Part shown: positions 36,432 to 51,052 of the stretch, piece by piece | Layout: every line of letters starts with the position of its first letter | Numbering within the stretch: the first letter of the stretch is position 1 | Source of the DNA: Cryptomeria japonica | Lineage: Eukaryota; Streptophyta; Pinopsida; Cupressales; Cupressaceae | NCBI RefSeq assembly: GCF_030272615.1 | Contig: NW_026728909.1 | Coordinates: forward strand, 310,001-374,000 | Reading direction: 5' to 3' | Length of the DNA stretch: 64,000 nt | Notes under the pieces: model-generated | Databases searched by the model: none | Seen by the model: only the letters and a program-made list of their open reading frames with translations | What the model was told of the DNA's origin: nothing | Made by a program: the position numbers and the translations under genes

Positions 36432-37215
36432 ATGGCAACAGTATCAGATCTTGTGCTTATTCTTGTGGCTGGACTGGCTATATATCTTCAGATGCAAGGT
36501 AAGCTGTATTGGTAACATAAGAGTTTTAGATTGAATACACTATATATCCGAGGTTCACAATAATAATATGCGTGTGTTTTTTGTTGCAGAGGCGGCAGCA
36601 GTTAAGTTTGAGATAACGAACCAGTGCAGGTACACGGTTTGGGCGGCAGGATTACCCGGCGGAGGGCAGCAGCTCGACCAGGGTAAGACATGGACCGTCG
36701 ATGTGCCGGCAGGGACAAAGGGAGCAAGATTCTGGGGCCGAACCGGCTGCTCTTTTGATGCGAGCGACCGAGGAACCTGTCAAACCGGTGACTGCAACGG
36801 CCAATTGAGCTGCCAGGTCTCGGGAGGCATTCCCACCACGCTGGCTGAGTACACCCTCAATGGAGATGGCAACAAGGACTTCTACGACGTCTCCCTGGTG
36901 GACGAATTCAACGGTCCTCTCTCCATCAATCCTACAAACGGACAGTGCACTGCCCCTGCATGCAAAGCCGACGTCAATGCTGTTTGCCCTGCTGAGTTGA
37001 AGGTGAATGGCGGATGCAATAGTGCCTGCACTGTCTTTCAAACTGACCAGTATTGCTACAGAGGTGCCTATGTCGACAACTGCCCTGCCACAAACTACTC
37101 GATGATCTTCAAGAACCAGTGCCCTCAGGCCTACAGTTATGCCAAGGATGATACTTCCAGCACTTTCACCTGCCCTTCTGGAACCACTGACTACAGTATT
37201 GTATTCTGTCCCTAA
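36432..37215 (+). CDS. Thaumatin-like protein TLP-B, unit 3
   Basis: Exons 36432-36498 and 36590-37215. Product identical to unit 1, with Tyr179 and the altered glycines. It is paired with the variant TLP-A (Ala80Gly) of this unit. Confidence 0.9.
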
Positions 37216-38718
37216 ATCTATATAGGAGTATGCTCATCTACATCCTAATAATCAGCTATGAGTGTATCACCTCCGTATTTAGTATCTGATATATGGTGGC
37301 ATAAACTATCACTCGGTAGTCATATAAATAAGCCATCATTTGTTGTAAGGCGTTAGATGCAATTTTGAAGTATCACAGTTTACTATAAATAAAAGTCCAA
37401 TATTCTAATGGGCAATTTGAAATAGGTAATTCATATGCAATATCTTTTTATAAATGTCTTTTATTATTTTAGTAGGGAAGGGGTCCTAAACCCTTACAAA
37501 AAAAACAAATAAACTAGAGAGCAACGACACAATCGCTGGCATCGGATAGCCAACACCCCAGAAAGCATAGAAACAACTCTCAAAAGTAATAAAACACTAA
37601 CAATACCCACATAACTAAACATAATAACCCTCTCCAACTTCCTACTATCCATAATACAACTACTAGCATATAACTAAAAAGAGTTCATAATAGTATCAGA
37701 GTACTTAATCCACATGAAAACACCCAACATAAGGCATGCAGGCCTGTTTAGATAAAAGTCCATGTTAAAACTAATACTATCATCTTTTGAAATCAACCCA
37801 GACCAAAAAAAAGCACCAACCCAATAGCATCCTACTCATCCTTGATGACGTTCCATTCCCGCACAAGACACTACATCAGTTCCTTCTAGATCTTAGGTTA
37901 CAACATGTCCTCTTTCTGCTCCTCTTGCAGGTTGACATCCTTCATCTTTTTTGCTTTTTTCTTCATCTTTCTCTATCTCAAGACAAACCCCATAACGACA
38001 TTCTGCATAATTCATCAGTAATAGCACATAGGGAATTCAAGGCCTCTCCCATTAGCTGATGTCCTTGCCTATATTCGTCCATCTTCGCTTTAAGGTTCAT
38101 GACCTTAACTTGTAGGTTAATTATCTAGTTTTGCTATTATTTGATGCTAAAATTCTCCTCCTCGGTAGGAGAGTCCTGAGAACAGGGCACCATTTCCACA
38201 TCCTAAAAAAGTATTTTGAAGCAAGGATTTTTGTTTCGAATCAACCTTGTCCTCTAGAGAATCACTTAAACCCTTTGAATCCTCCTTACTGTCCTCCCCT
38301 TGTTCCTCCCCTTCCACCTGAAATTCCTCATCCTCCCCCCCTCCTCACTAGAGCTCCTGAGTTGTCATCATCATCAAGGGTAAAAGCCTTTGCCGGTTCA
38401 GGGGAAACATCTTCGGTTTCAATTTGTTTTTCTTGTCTTTGGCGAGCAGATGAGCCGACCTTCTTTCACCAAAGTGACCCTCCTATTTCTCCTTTTCATG
38501 CAGGTTATCTTTCACCTAATCTCATAGTTCTTACAAGATGAAAAATCAGACACCAATAATATCTATAGGTCCATTGCTATTGTATCCCATCCGTCGTATG
38601 ATCAGGAATCATTAACCATATTGTTGTGTTGGTATGGCCACCTCTAGAGTAGCAGCTCTGACCTCTTCCTCATCCTTGTATAGCCAACTAAGGATGTCTT
38701 TCCCTTATGATTCATTTG

Positions 38719-41414
38719 CTAGTGTGCCCAATTGGATAAATTTTCCATCAAACTTGGTGATGGGTTGTGTTGATTGATGTGTCGATGCAGAAGGTTGTCC
38801 ATGAGATTTTGGTGATGTTGGTAATTTTGATAGACACATGGGTTCAAAATAGTATTCTCCCATGCCTTGATCTTTGATTTCAACTTTTGTTTGAAGTCCA
38901 TGGATAAAGACTTGATTTTTTCTTGATGATGATCTAATGCTAAGGAAGCTGGAGCTTTCCTATTGTGTGGAACTAGGCTGTCTTGAGCTGTCCCCATAGC
39001 ATTGCAATGTTGAAAAGGATTATTATCGGTAGATATGGAGATTTCCTGTCCATTATATGGGAATTTGACACACTGATGGTATGTTGAAGGCACTACTTGC
39101 ATTTCATGTATCCAAGGATGACCCAATAGAATATTGTATGTTAAGTCTATGTCTAAGACTTGGCACATAGTGTCCCTTTGTATCAGTCCTACCTAAATAG
39201 GTAGTATCACTGTTCCTTTAGATGACTTGTCTTCATCATCATAGGCCTTGATGGTGATCTTTTTGTTTGGATCAATAGACTTCTCAAAGAAGCCTAATGC
39301 ACGGATAAGCTTTAAAGCACATATATTGAGACCAACTCCTCCATCTATTAATACTCTTTTAACTCGATGTTTGTAGACTAAGACTTTGATATGAAGGGGA
39401 GTGTTATGTGGATGACTCAAAGAGACATTATCATGTTGGAAAAGGTGAGTTTATGAGGCCCTGTCATATGAGCCACCATGGCTTGGAATTTTATCAATGT
39501 CCAGATCTTGAGGAATGTTTGTTTCAACCAATGCTTGTTCTAAGATATCCTTATCTTTTGGTGAGAACTTGAGCAACTCGAGTATAGATATTTGAGCAGG
39601 AGTTCTCTGTAGTTGATAAACCAAATCATATTGAGTATTGGGAATAGTGGTGGATGTTGATGTATGCCCTTTCAAGACGCATTTTTGAGCTTTGGTTGTC
39701 ACATTGATTGATGCATGGTCTTGTTTGTCCTTGATTTTTATGACATTTATTTGGTTATCATCTATCAATATGTGATTGATGGTGTTGTTGTACAGGTGAT
39801 TTATACAAGCTCCTCTTGTATCATTTGATGATGGAGCTCCTCCCTTCTTGTAATTTGGAAGAGGATTTTTAAAAGCATCGTGGTCACCGTTTGTTTTGAG
39901 ACCATCAACCATTAAATCACCTCTATTGATCATATCCTGACCAATATTCTTAAGCCTCATGAAATCATTTGTGTGATGTCCTTTGTTTCGATGAAAATCA
40001 CAAAAATACGAATCATTCCACCAAGGTGGTTTGACCTGGGGTTCAAAGTTGTTTATGGTCAGTAATGTGATAATTTTGTTCGCCAGGAGTTCTCGAAATG
40101 TCAATTCTAAGGTTTTCCCTAATGGTGTGTAGATGTGTCTATTTGGGAAAGTGTTGGTGTTACCTCTTTGGTTTGTATTATTCCCTCAGTTAGCCTTGTT
40201 TATTGTTGTTGCCTTGGGTATTGTTATTGGTATTTGAAATTGAAGGTCCTTGATTGGTATTTTGTGGATAAGTGTTAGTGCCTTGATTAACACCCTTTTG
40301 ATTTTTGTTAGATTGTGGATTACCTCATAAAGCTAATACTGGTTGTTTGGACTTCATATCATTAGCATCAGCTCCTCCATCATTAACAATGTTTTTGTTT
40401 CTTGTCCAAAATCTTGATTTGTCTAAAGTGTTGTTGTTATTTTTATTGTTAAAGGAGTGAGTGTTGGATGAGTTAATTCCTTCCTTAAATAACTTCAATG
40501 TTCCTTTCTTGATGTAGGCTTCCTCTACTTGGATTCCATTTTCTATCAACTTGGTAAAAGCTGGTATGCATTGGAGCTTGAGTTGATAACACATCTCACT
40601 ATTTAGATTGTCAATAAAGATCTCCATCTTTTCCTTTTCAGGCATGTCTCGAGGATATCTCGAAACCATACGTCTCCAACACTGAAGAAACACCATGAAT
40701 GTTTCATTGCTTTTTTGTTTGGTGTTGCATACATCCAACATGGTGATTGCATCCTAAATATTATAGGAGTATTTTGTGATAAATTTGTTTACAAACTCAT
40801 CAAATGATCTGATGGGAAGTGTAAGTTTAGACAACCACTCCATTGTTTTCCCTCCCAAACTTCTTGGGAATAGTCTCATTAAGAATCATCGTGAGAAAAC
40901 TCTAGGCTTATGGTACAAAATTCCCGAACATGATTGCGAGGATCACTTTTAGCATCGTATTTGTCGTACTTTCGCATATCTGAATTTGGGGGAAAAGGTA
41001 TCATGTTTAATCTCCTGTCAAAGGAGTAAGGACAGATTTCATCCAAGGAGTATCGCATTGTGGTCCCTTGTTGCATGTTCTACATTTGCCTTTGCAGCAT
41101 TTGGATTTGTTGTGTAAGAGTGACCATGGGTGCATTTGTATGTCGAGGGAAACCTTCCCCCTTTCATTAAGATTATCCTGAGGTCGGCCATGGTTGTGTT
41201 CGGGGGTGTTATTTTGTTCATGCATGATTTATGGGCCATGTGTTTCTTCTTCTATTTTTTGGTCTTGATAGGCATAATTTCTAGACCTTGTTCTAAAAAT
41301 TCTTTCAGCGACATTCCTTAAGTTTTCGGTATTAAAATCTTTAGGAAGTGTAACTCCTTTTCTAGTTAGCATGAGCATATATTTTTCCTCGTTTGCTTCA
41401 ATAAGTCTTTCCAT
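38719..41414 (-). pseudogene. Ty3/gypsy-type gag-protease fragment, unit 4
   Basis: All translated pieces are identical to unit 1. The gag domain piece is at 40741-40325, the binding-like segment at 40104-39451 and the protease at 39420-38719. Confidence 0.85.
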
Positions 41415-41442
41415 GAGCCTTTGGAATGAGGGGTTTTCTTGA

Positions 41443-43138
41443 CATTCTTGGAGTTGTCATTCCTAAGTCACTTTGCTCAATGATTTGAGAGAAAAGACAT
41501 TGACTTGAGGGATCATGTTAGATAGAGAACAATGGAACATCCCTTGGGAAGTTGAGCTATTCAATATAGCTCCATAACTTGCACCAAGAGTCCCATTGGT
41601 GTGTGGATCTTTTGGAACCTTAATTTTACGTTTCTGTACACCACATTTCCTGCACACATTTGTGGCGCCCACCATGGGGCCGAACCCCATTAATCTTATC
41701 ATTTTTTTTGTAGGAGCAATATTGCAAGCACGTGGGAAAGCTGGTTTAGCACATTGGGACCTTTCTTTAGTGCGTAGAAACATTAGTTAGTGCTTCTAGT
41801 ATACTATTTAGTGAAGACCTCTCCACTAGCACATTTAGACTTTTTGTTAGCACCTGATATTCTGGTTGTATTCTATATCATCATAACGCATTCGACAAAC
41901 ATAGTAGAACATTCGGTAACCATCTTAGCGCATAGAAGTCATTTTGTAGCACATTTTCATGTTTTTGTAGTGCATCTGCACGTTTCTGTAGCTCACCTGT
42001 GCAATAGTCTAATGCATAGCTCTAACAAAGGAAAACGCAAAACTGTAATCGAAGAAAGAAAATTTTAGGCTTGTGAAGCCCACCCTCAGAATTTGATTAT
42101 TTTGCTAACTGATTTTGTTCAGGTTCAAACCTTTTTCTGCAGGAGCAATAGGAGTTAGTTTAAGTTTTTCTTTTCTTTCTTTCAAAAGTTAGTTAAAAAG
42201 AACTCACCCTCTTTTTTATTGCAAAAGCTTAAAATAAACCTCATAAGTTCTTTGGGATGTTTAAAATGAACTTCATACTTTCCTTTGGTATTTAAAACAA
42301 AACTTCATCTTTTTCTTATTGCATGGGTAAAAAGAACAACAAAGAAAAAAATTTCATTCTTCCAAGTTAGGAAAACACTTCGTTCGGGTTTTAAAAGAAC
42401 AACAAATTTACTTTTCAATCAACAAAGGTAAAAAGAAATTCACCTTCCTTTGGTGCCTAAAAGGATTCATTTTAATTTATTGCAAAAGTAAAAGAAACTC
42501 ATCTTTATTTTGTGCAAGGAAAAAGGGAAAGTTCTCACTTATCAACTTTAATTTTGTTGACCAAAATCACGATTTCTTTTGTTGACCAGGATTTCCAATT
42601 TTTTGATAGAAAATCATTGCTATAAAAGGTTAAAAAGAACACCATACTTTTTGGAGCAAAATCTCCAAACAGAAGTTAGCAAATCATTTCTTTGAAAGGT
42701 TAAAAAGAACACTTGAGTGCCTTGTCTCGAAAGTGGAAAGTATATGCTCTCCCCTTAATTGGGTGACCAAAATGCCAAACCACTCTTTCATGCTTTCTTC
42801 ATTTCAAGCAGTTAAATCGTTTAGCAAGCCTGTCATCCCGAGTTTCTCTTAGAGTGCCATTTAAATGGTCGGTGAGAAGGGAATGACCTAATTTCGAGCC
42901 CCATGGTGGGTGCCAGAAATGTTTGTGGGAAATGCAGTGGTGTACAAAAACATAAAATTCAGGTTCCAAAAGATCCACACACCAATGGGACTCTTGGTGC
43001 AAGTTATGAAGCTATATTGAATAGCTCAACTTCCCAAGGGATGTTCCATTGTTCTCTATCTCACAGGATCCCTCAAGTCAATGTCTTTTCTCTCAAATCA
43101 CGGAGCAAAGTGACTTAGGAATAACAACTCCAAGAATG
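41443..43138. repeat. Inverted-repeat pair with its loop, unit 4
   Basis: Arms 41443-41680 and 42898-43138, 21-bp array 41747-42015, A-rich array 42189-42714. No difference from unit 1 was noticed. Confidence 0.85.
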
Positions 43139-45605
43139 GGTGATGTTTGATTAATTTACCATGATTTCATTCCTAGATATGTATGATATTGAATCTATGA
43201 TGATTTTAAACTAGTATGAATTTTATGTTATGATAAAGATTAGCAATCCTCTCCTAACAATATATACTAGTCTAACATGGATATGCTATGATATTTAAAA
43301 TTACTTCTAAAATGCTATTAAGATGATTTTATCAAAGAGAGGCTAAATGCTCAGTAAAATGACTATAGATTACATGCATGAAACTTGGATATCTCAAAAT
43401 GAGAGAATGAGAGCTCTATTTATAGGGAAAATAGGGAAATGGATGGTCAAGATTGGATAATCTTAACAAGGGCCAGGATTGAAAGTTATCAATCCATGTT
43501 TACAATTCTCACCAATGAAATGGTGACAATTGTCAACAAGAGGTTGCTTGAGAGGAGATGAAATAATAATTAAATGCTTGAGAAGACATGATGGTTACCT
43601 TAGGAGCTAAGGGTTAATGTTAGGTTAGGGTTATCCATTGGATAAAGCTTTTACCCAAGCAGTAAACTCTTGTGCAAGGGTTAAAGGGATAACCAAAGTT
43701 AAAGCCATGAATGTTTTATGAGACCCTTGGGTTAGATGAGGGTTGAGTTAGAGAGAAAGTCTCTAGCCATGAAAGAAGGTTGAGTTAACCATTAATGGTT
43801 ATGAAGACTTTGAGGGTTAACTTGTTGAGGACATAAAGCCTTTAATAGTTATTGAAGACTTTGAGGGTTTGAGAAGTGACTTCCCTTTTCTTAGGGATGT
43901 GACAATAATTAGGAGATGGATTAGGCTAAATTAGAATTGATTAGAATAATCTAGAAGGGGTTTAGGGAGGCAAGTGGGAGATGTAGGAAAATGGAAGTGG
44001 AGGAAAAAGGAATTTAATTAAAATAAAACTACTTTATTTCAATCAAATAGATGCAACTTGCATAAATACAAGTGAGGGATTTAAATAAATAAATTAGAAT
44101 TATTTATTTGCAAGGATTAATTTAATTAAATGTAAGTTTAATTAAAAGGGGAGAAGGGGGAATTTAATTAAATAAAGTAATTTATTTAATCAAAGGCTAG
44201 AAAAGGCTTAGGTGAACTTAATTAAATAAATTGAGTAATTCATTTAATCAAATAGATGAATATAAAGAATTTAATTAAATAGAAGAATGAGATTAAAATA
44301 AATATTAAATATTCATTTAGGAAAGTGGTCAGATTTATACGTCTACAATAATTACTATCATATCACCAATAATGTGATAAAGGCAATTTGTATGTAATAT
44401 ATAGTTACGGAAAAATTTCTCCCATCTTATTATTATAGTTTAAAAATTTTAAATATGTGTATATCCATGCAAATTTATTAGAATCCACTATTATGGATTG
44501 AGTTGATACAATATGTATTGGAAAGTAGATTAGTTTTGTGTTGAGTATATTTATTTATTAATTCTTACTCTATCTTATTAGCACCATATGTCCTTGTCAC
44601 ATCAAAGAGTGACATATCTTACTACAAACATAAAATAAATACATAATGAATACATATTTCAAAATTAGAAATATATAACAACTTTCAACTAAAAAATATA
44701 AAATTAATTTCAAGTAAAATGAAATAATCTTTCCAAATAAAATAACTCATAACATTTAAATAAAAATAAGAACAAGAAAAAAAAAATGTCAAGTAATATA
44801 ATTTTAATTATTGTAAAGTAATTTGGCTCATGGGTTCCTTTCCCTATTGAGGTGGTTGGAGATAGGGTGAAGAACTGATAGTGCTAAGTGCAAAAGTGTG
44901 TGGACTTCTTAAAGGCCTCCATTAATGTAGTGAGTCTAGATCATGTCAACTCGTCCTTTGCATTCACAAACAACCAAAAACCTAATCAAGATATTCCAAA
45001 AGGTAATAATGTGAAAATTGAAACTTAGTTTCTCTAGTATGTTTAGTTTGAATGTAAAGCTGATAAGAGATATTGGATGTAGCTACTATGTAGGATTTTG
45101 TCTACGTAAGTAAGAGTAGAGATGCATTCTGGCCCTATTTTAGATTTGTTATTTAATTGAAAAATTTTCAATTTTTAATATATATGGAATGCAACACCCA
45201 AAAGTAGCTAGTTTACAAAAAAATCAATTGTGACTCAAAATTTTATTTGATGAATGTAAATAATCTATATTTTAAAATTAAGATTTATAATTCAAAACAA
45301 GTAAATATCTGTACTATTTGAATATATATATATATTTAATATATTAGAACTTAAAATGTTAAAAAGATAACTGCATATGGATTAGCTTTTCCTCATTACC
45401 CATTAAAATACCGATGGAATTTTATTTACAATAAACTGTGATACTTGGAAACTGGCATGTATACCTTACACCAACCGATGGCTTATTTACATGACTCTAC
45501 CAAATGATAGTTTATGCCACCATATATCAGATACTAAATACACGGGTGATAAGATCATAGCTGATTATTTGGAGGTTATAATGACTATGATGATCCTATA
45601 TATAT

Positions 45606-46400
45606 CTAGGGACAGAATACAATACTATAGTCGGTGGTACCAGAGGGGCAGGTGAAAGTGCTGGAAGAATCGTCCTTAGCATAACTGTATGCCTGTGGGC
45701 ACTGGTTCTTGAACATCATCGAGTAGTTTGTGGCGGGGCAGTTCTTGACATAGGAACCTCTGCAGCAATACTGGTCAGTTTGAAAGACAGTACAGGCACT
45801 ATTGCATCCACCATTCACCTTCAATTCAGCAGGGCAAGCAGCATTCACGTCGGCTTTGCATGCAGGGGCAGTGCACTGTCCATTTGTAGGATTGATGGAG
45901 AGAGGAACGTTGAAGCCGTCAACCAGGGAGACATCGTAGAAGTCCTGGTTGCCATCTCCATTTAGGGTGTACTCGACCAGCGTGGTCGGAACGCCCCCCG
46001 AGACTTGGCAGCTCAGTTGGCCGTTGCAGTCACCAGTTTGACAGGTTCCTCGGCCGCTCGCATCGAAAGAACAGCCAGTTCGGCCCCAGAATCTTGCCGC
46101 CTTTGTCCCTGCCGGCACATCGACGGTCCATGTCTGACCTTGGTCAAGCTGCTGCCCTCCTCCTGGTAGTCCTGCCGCCCAAACTGTGTACCCGCACTGG
46201 TTTCGTATATCAAACTTAACTGCCCACGCCTCTGCAACAAAACATACACACACAAAAATTATCGTAAGGCCTAGAGAGATGTATATACCATTCAACAACC
46301 TACAACACGTATTATTTTACCAACACATCTTACGTTGCATATGTAAAGATATGGCCAGTCCAGCCACAAGAACAAGCGCAAGATCTGATACCATCGCCAT
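45606..46400 (-). CDS. Thaumatin-like protein TLP-A, unit 4
   Basis: Exons 46400-46334 and 46231-45606. Product identical to unit 1; intact start, splice sites and stop. Confidence 0.93.
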
Positions 46401-46466
46401 TATACCGTCTGAATTGAACGATTGAATGAAGATAGATAGATTGGGTATATGAGGAGGGATTATTCA

Positions 46467-46474
46467 TTTATATA
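46467..46474 (-). promoter_or_regulatory. TATA box of TLP-A, unit 4
   Basis: TATATAAA on the minus strand upstream of the ATG at 46400. Confidence 0.75.
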
Positions 46475-48691
46475 GAAAAAGATCGCTCCGCCGGTCATGA
46501 AGGAAGCAACAGAGGAAGGACCCGGCATGAGAAGGCTAGTATCGTACGCATTCCGGTTACAGAATTCAAGCTTGCATTTATAACATGACTTGACTTCAGG
46601 TAAGAGCTGCCCAGTTTCCAACCGTAAGGGTCATCAATATTCAGATAATAGCTGTAATATTAAAGACAACCAAGTTTCACAACAAATCAAACCAACAAAA
46701 CATAAATAGCCATATGATATGGGAAAAAAAGGATGTTGGATTTAGTTTCATTGAACTTTAACTCTAAAGTAGCCAAATAAATATATAAGGACTTCCTAAA
46801 GTTTATTTTTTTATTTATTTTTGTAGCCCCCACCAATATTGTATAATAGACAAATTAGATATGGGACTGAGCATTAAGACTTCTATTTGAAGACCAACCC
46901 TAGATAACACCCTTGGCCCTTCAACTATTAATAAATAATTTAGAGCCAACTACCTTAAGAATAAATATATAACGGGGTGAAGGACTCCCTTGTAAGATAA
47001 AATAGGACAAGAATGAAATATTGAAAAAAGAATTTAATATGATCTAACAAATATATTTTTCAAATTACCAATATAAACCTGTAAATTGGGAAAGAAATCT
47101 AGACTCCTAAAGAGGAATTGCTTATCTACAAAGAGAAAATATTCTCAAGGAGTTTCAAGCCTTTTGCAAATAGGGAAGGGTTGCAAAGAAGATGTAAGGG
47201 AGTTTAGATTACTTTCTTAGAATTTCTTAGTCATAGTTAAAATTTTATGTATGATTACTTATTTTTAATCTCATTGTTTGAAACTAAGTATATACAAAGA
47301 AAAAAAATCCTAAAATAATCATAAAAAAAATCTCTGACTAGAAAATTTTAAATATTTAGAAAATATAGTTGTCCTTTTAGATTTGCAAATTTCTAAAAAA
47401 AACTTGTTCCCCTAGACCTAATCGACATTTCAAGATATTCTTATTTCACTATTGATAATAATTTAGTCTATTTTTTTAAATCATAAGTTCATATTCCACT
47501 ACTTATTTAACATTTTTATTTGAAAGCAAATAATACCTATTTAAAAATTAAACCAATTTTTTGAAATTATTATAATATTAGTTACAAAAGTCAATTAAAA
47601 TGTATATTTTTCAAATATTAAATTTTAAACTATTGATATGTTGAGTATTAATTAATAAGTTGTAATCTCACTTTTAATTATCGACAAACTTGAAAAATTT
47701 ATAAATACATTAATAAACATAAAATTTTAAAAATAGATTGAGAAACATTCATAAGAAAACAAAGTATATAATTTAGAAAAATGGATCAATCAAACAAAAT
47801 ATCAAGTTTAACCAAAAGAAATTGTAAGCTTTTCCAATTTGATTCTATGAACTTAACATCTTCTTCAAATAATTTTTCTACAGTTTTTTGTTTGAACATT
47901 ATTTATTAATAAATTGTATTCTCACTTTTAATTACTAATAAACTTAAATAAATTTATAAATACATTAATAAGAATAAATTTAAAAAATAGATTTAAAAAC
48001 ATTTATAAGAAAACAAAATATATAATTTTTAAAAAGTGGGTCAATCAAACAAAATATCAAGTTTAAGCAAAAGAAATTCTATGAAGTTAAAATCTTTATC
48101 AAGATAATTTTACATCTTCCGATTTGATTCTTAGGCTACCTTGGCTTTTCAAGTCACTGAAATAGTTAGGATCAAAAACTGGCCAGCTGTTACCTAGAGT
48201 CATTTCATGTATTCAATGCAGGTTTGAGTTCTGATAAACCAGGGCTCTCGTAGCATCCACGGCTTCTCAGCCGGGTCCATGCTAGTTTGCTTCCTTCTGA
48301 AGTTATTACGGTCGGAAACTGGGCAGCGGTTACCTGAAGTCAAGTCATGCACTAAATGCAACCTGAAGTCAAGTCATGCACTAAATGTAAGTTTGAATTC
48401 TAATAACAAGGGCTTTCGTACGATGCATTGACAATTCTATGAATACAATACATGTTACACATTTTATGCATATAATACATGTTGCATATACATATAACTG
48501 CATCTAGATGCATCTTAGAATCTTATTCATACAATGCATGTTACACATCCTATGCATATAATGCATTTTACATAGACATATAACTACATGCAGATGCATC
48601 GTAGAAGCTGGATAGAGGGTGCCCTCGTACGTCACACTACTGCTCAGACTGAGTCCATGCTTCCTTCGTGTCTGCCCGGGAGATCTTTTCC

Positions 48692-48699
48692 TATATAAA
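48692..48699 (+). promoter_or_regulatory. TATA box of TLP-B, unit 4
   Basis: TATATAAA upstream of the ATG at 48766. Confidence 0.75.
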
Positions 48700-48765
48700 T
48701 GATGAATCCTTCTTCATATACTCAATCTATCCATCTTCATTCGACCGTTCAATACAGACGGTATA

Positions 48766-49549
48766 ATGGCAACAGTATCAGATCTTGTGCTTATTCTTGT
48801 GGCTGGACTGGCTATATATCTTCAGATGCAAGGTAAGCTGTATTGGTAACATAAGAGTTTTAGATTGAATACACTATATATCCGAGGTTCACAATAATAA
48901 TATGCGTGTGTTTTTTGTTGCAGAGGCGGCAGCAGTTAAGTTTGAGATAACGAACCAGTGCAGGTACACGGTTTGGGCGGCAGGATTACCCGGCGGAGGG
49001 CAGCAGCTCGACCAGGGTAAGACATGGACCGTCGATGTGCCGGCAGGGACAAAGGGAGCAAGATTCTGGGGCCGAACCGGCTGCTCTTTTGATGCGAGCG
49101 ACCGAGGAACCTGTCAAACCGGTGACTGCAACGGCCAATTGAGCTGCCAGGTCTCGGGAGGCATTCCCACCACGCTGGCTGAGTACACCCTCAATGGAGA
49201 TGGCAACAAGGACTTCTACGACGTCTCCCTGGTGGACGAATTCAACGGTCCTCTCTCCATCAATCCTACAAACGGACAGTGCACTGCCCCTGCATGCAAA
49301 GCCGACGTCAATGCTGTTTGCCCTGCTGAGTTGAAGGTGAATGGCGGATGCAATAGTGCCTGCACTGTCTTTCAAACTGACCAGTATTGCTACAGAGGTG
49401 CCTATGTCGACAACTGCCCTGCCACAAACTACTCGATGATCTTCAAGAACCAGTGCCCTCAGGCCTACAGTTATGCCAAGGATGATACTTCCAGCACTTT
49501 CACCTGCCCTTCTGGAACCACTGACTACAGTATTGTATTCTGTCCCTAA
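48766..49549 (+). CDS. Thaumatin-like protein TLP-B, unit 4
   Basis: Exons 48766-48832 and 48924-49549. Product identical to unit 1; intact splice sites and stop. Confidence 0.9.
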
Positions 49550-51052
49550 ATCTATATAGGAGTATGCTCATCTACATCCTAATAATCAGCTATGAGTGTA
49601 TCACCTCCGTATTTAGTATCTGATATATGGTGGCATAAACTATCACTCGGTAGTCATATAAATAAGCCATCATTTGTTGTAAGGCGTTAGATGCAATTTT
49701 GAAGTATCACAGTTTACTATAAATAAAAGTCCAATATTCTAATGGGCAATTTGAAATAGGTAATTCATATGCAATATCTTTTTATAAATGTCTTTTATTA
49801 TTTTAGTAGGGAAGGGGTCCTAAACCCTTACAAAAAAAACAAATAAACTAGAGAGCAACGACACAATCGCTGGCATCGGATAGCCAACACCCCAGAAAGC
49901 ATAGAAACAACTCTCAAAAGTAATAAAACACTAACAATACCCACATAACTAAACATAATAACCCTCTCCAACTTCCTACTATCCATAATACAACTACTAG
50001 CATATAACTAAAAAGAGTTCATAATAGTATCAGAGTACTTAATCCACATGAAAACACCCAACATAAGGCATGCAGGCCTGTTTAGATAAAAGTCCATGTT
50101 AAAACTAATACTATCATCTTTTGAAATCAACCCAGACCAAAAAAAAGCACCAACCCAATAGCATCCTACTCATCCTTGATGACGTTCCATTCCCGCACAA
50201 GACACTACATCAGTTCCTTCTAGATCTTAGGTTACAACATGTCCTCTTTCTGCTCCTCTTGCAGGTTGACATCCTTCATCTTTTTTGCTTTTTTCTTCAT
50301 CTTTCTCTATCTCAAGACAAACCCCATAACGACATTCTGCATAATTCATCAGTAATAGCACATAGGGAATTCAAGGCCTCTCCCATTAGCTGATGTCCTT
50401 GCCTATATTCGTCCATCTTCGCTTTAAGGTTCATGACCTTAACTTGTAGGTTAATTATCTAGTTTTGCTATTATTTGATGCTAAAATTCTCCTCCTCGGT
50501 AGGAGAGTCCTGAGAACAGGGCACCATTTCCACATCCTAAAAAAGTATTTTGAAGCAAGGATTTTTGTTTTGAATCAACCTTGTCCTCTAGAGAATCACT
50601 TAAACCCTTTGAATCCTCCTTACTGTCCTCCCCTTGTTCCTCCCCTTCCACCTGAAATTCCTCATCCTCCCCCCCTCCTCACTAGAGCTCCTGAGTTGTC
50701 ATCATCATCAAGGGTAAAAGCCTTTGCCGGTTCAGGGGAAACATCTTCGGTTTCAATTTGTTTTTCTTGTCTTTGGCGAGCAGATGAGCCGACCTTCTTT
50801 CACCAAAGTGACCCTCCTATTTCTCCTTTTCATGCAGGTTATCTTTCACCTAATCTCATAGTTCTTACAAGATGAAAAATCAGACACCAATAATATCTAT
50901 AGGTCCATTGCTATTGTATCCCATCCGTCGTATGATCAGGAATCATTAACCATATTGTTGTGTTGGTATGGCCACCTCTAGAGTAGCAGCTCTGACCTCT
51001 TCCTCATCCTTGTATAGCCAACTAAGGATGTCTTTCCCTTATGATTCATTTG

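Larger units (their letters stand above)
24882..37215. repeat. Tandem unit 3 (12,334 bp), complete
   Basis: Same layout and length. This unit carries the most private differences seen: C to A at 26200 (spacer), C to T at 26693 (retroelement protease tail, Asp to Asn on the minus strand) and G to C at 33726 (TLP-A, Ala80Gly). Confidence 0.97.
37216..49549. repeat. Tandem unit 4 (12,334 bp), complete
   Basis: Same layout and length. Differences seen: T to C at 38237 (shared with the partial last unit) and T instead of C at 48002 (shared with unit 2). Confidence 0.97.
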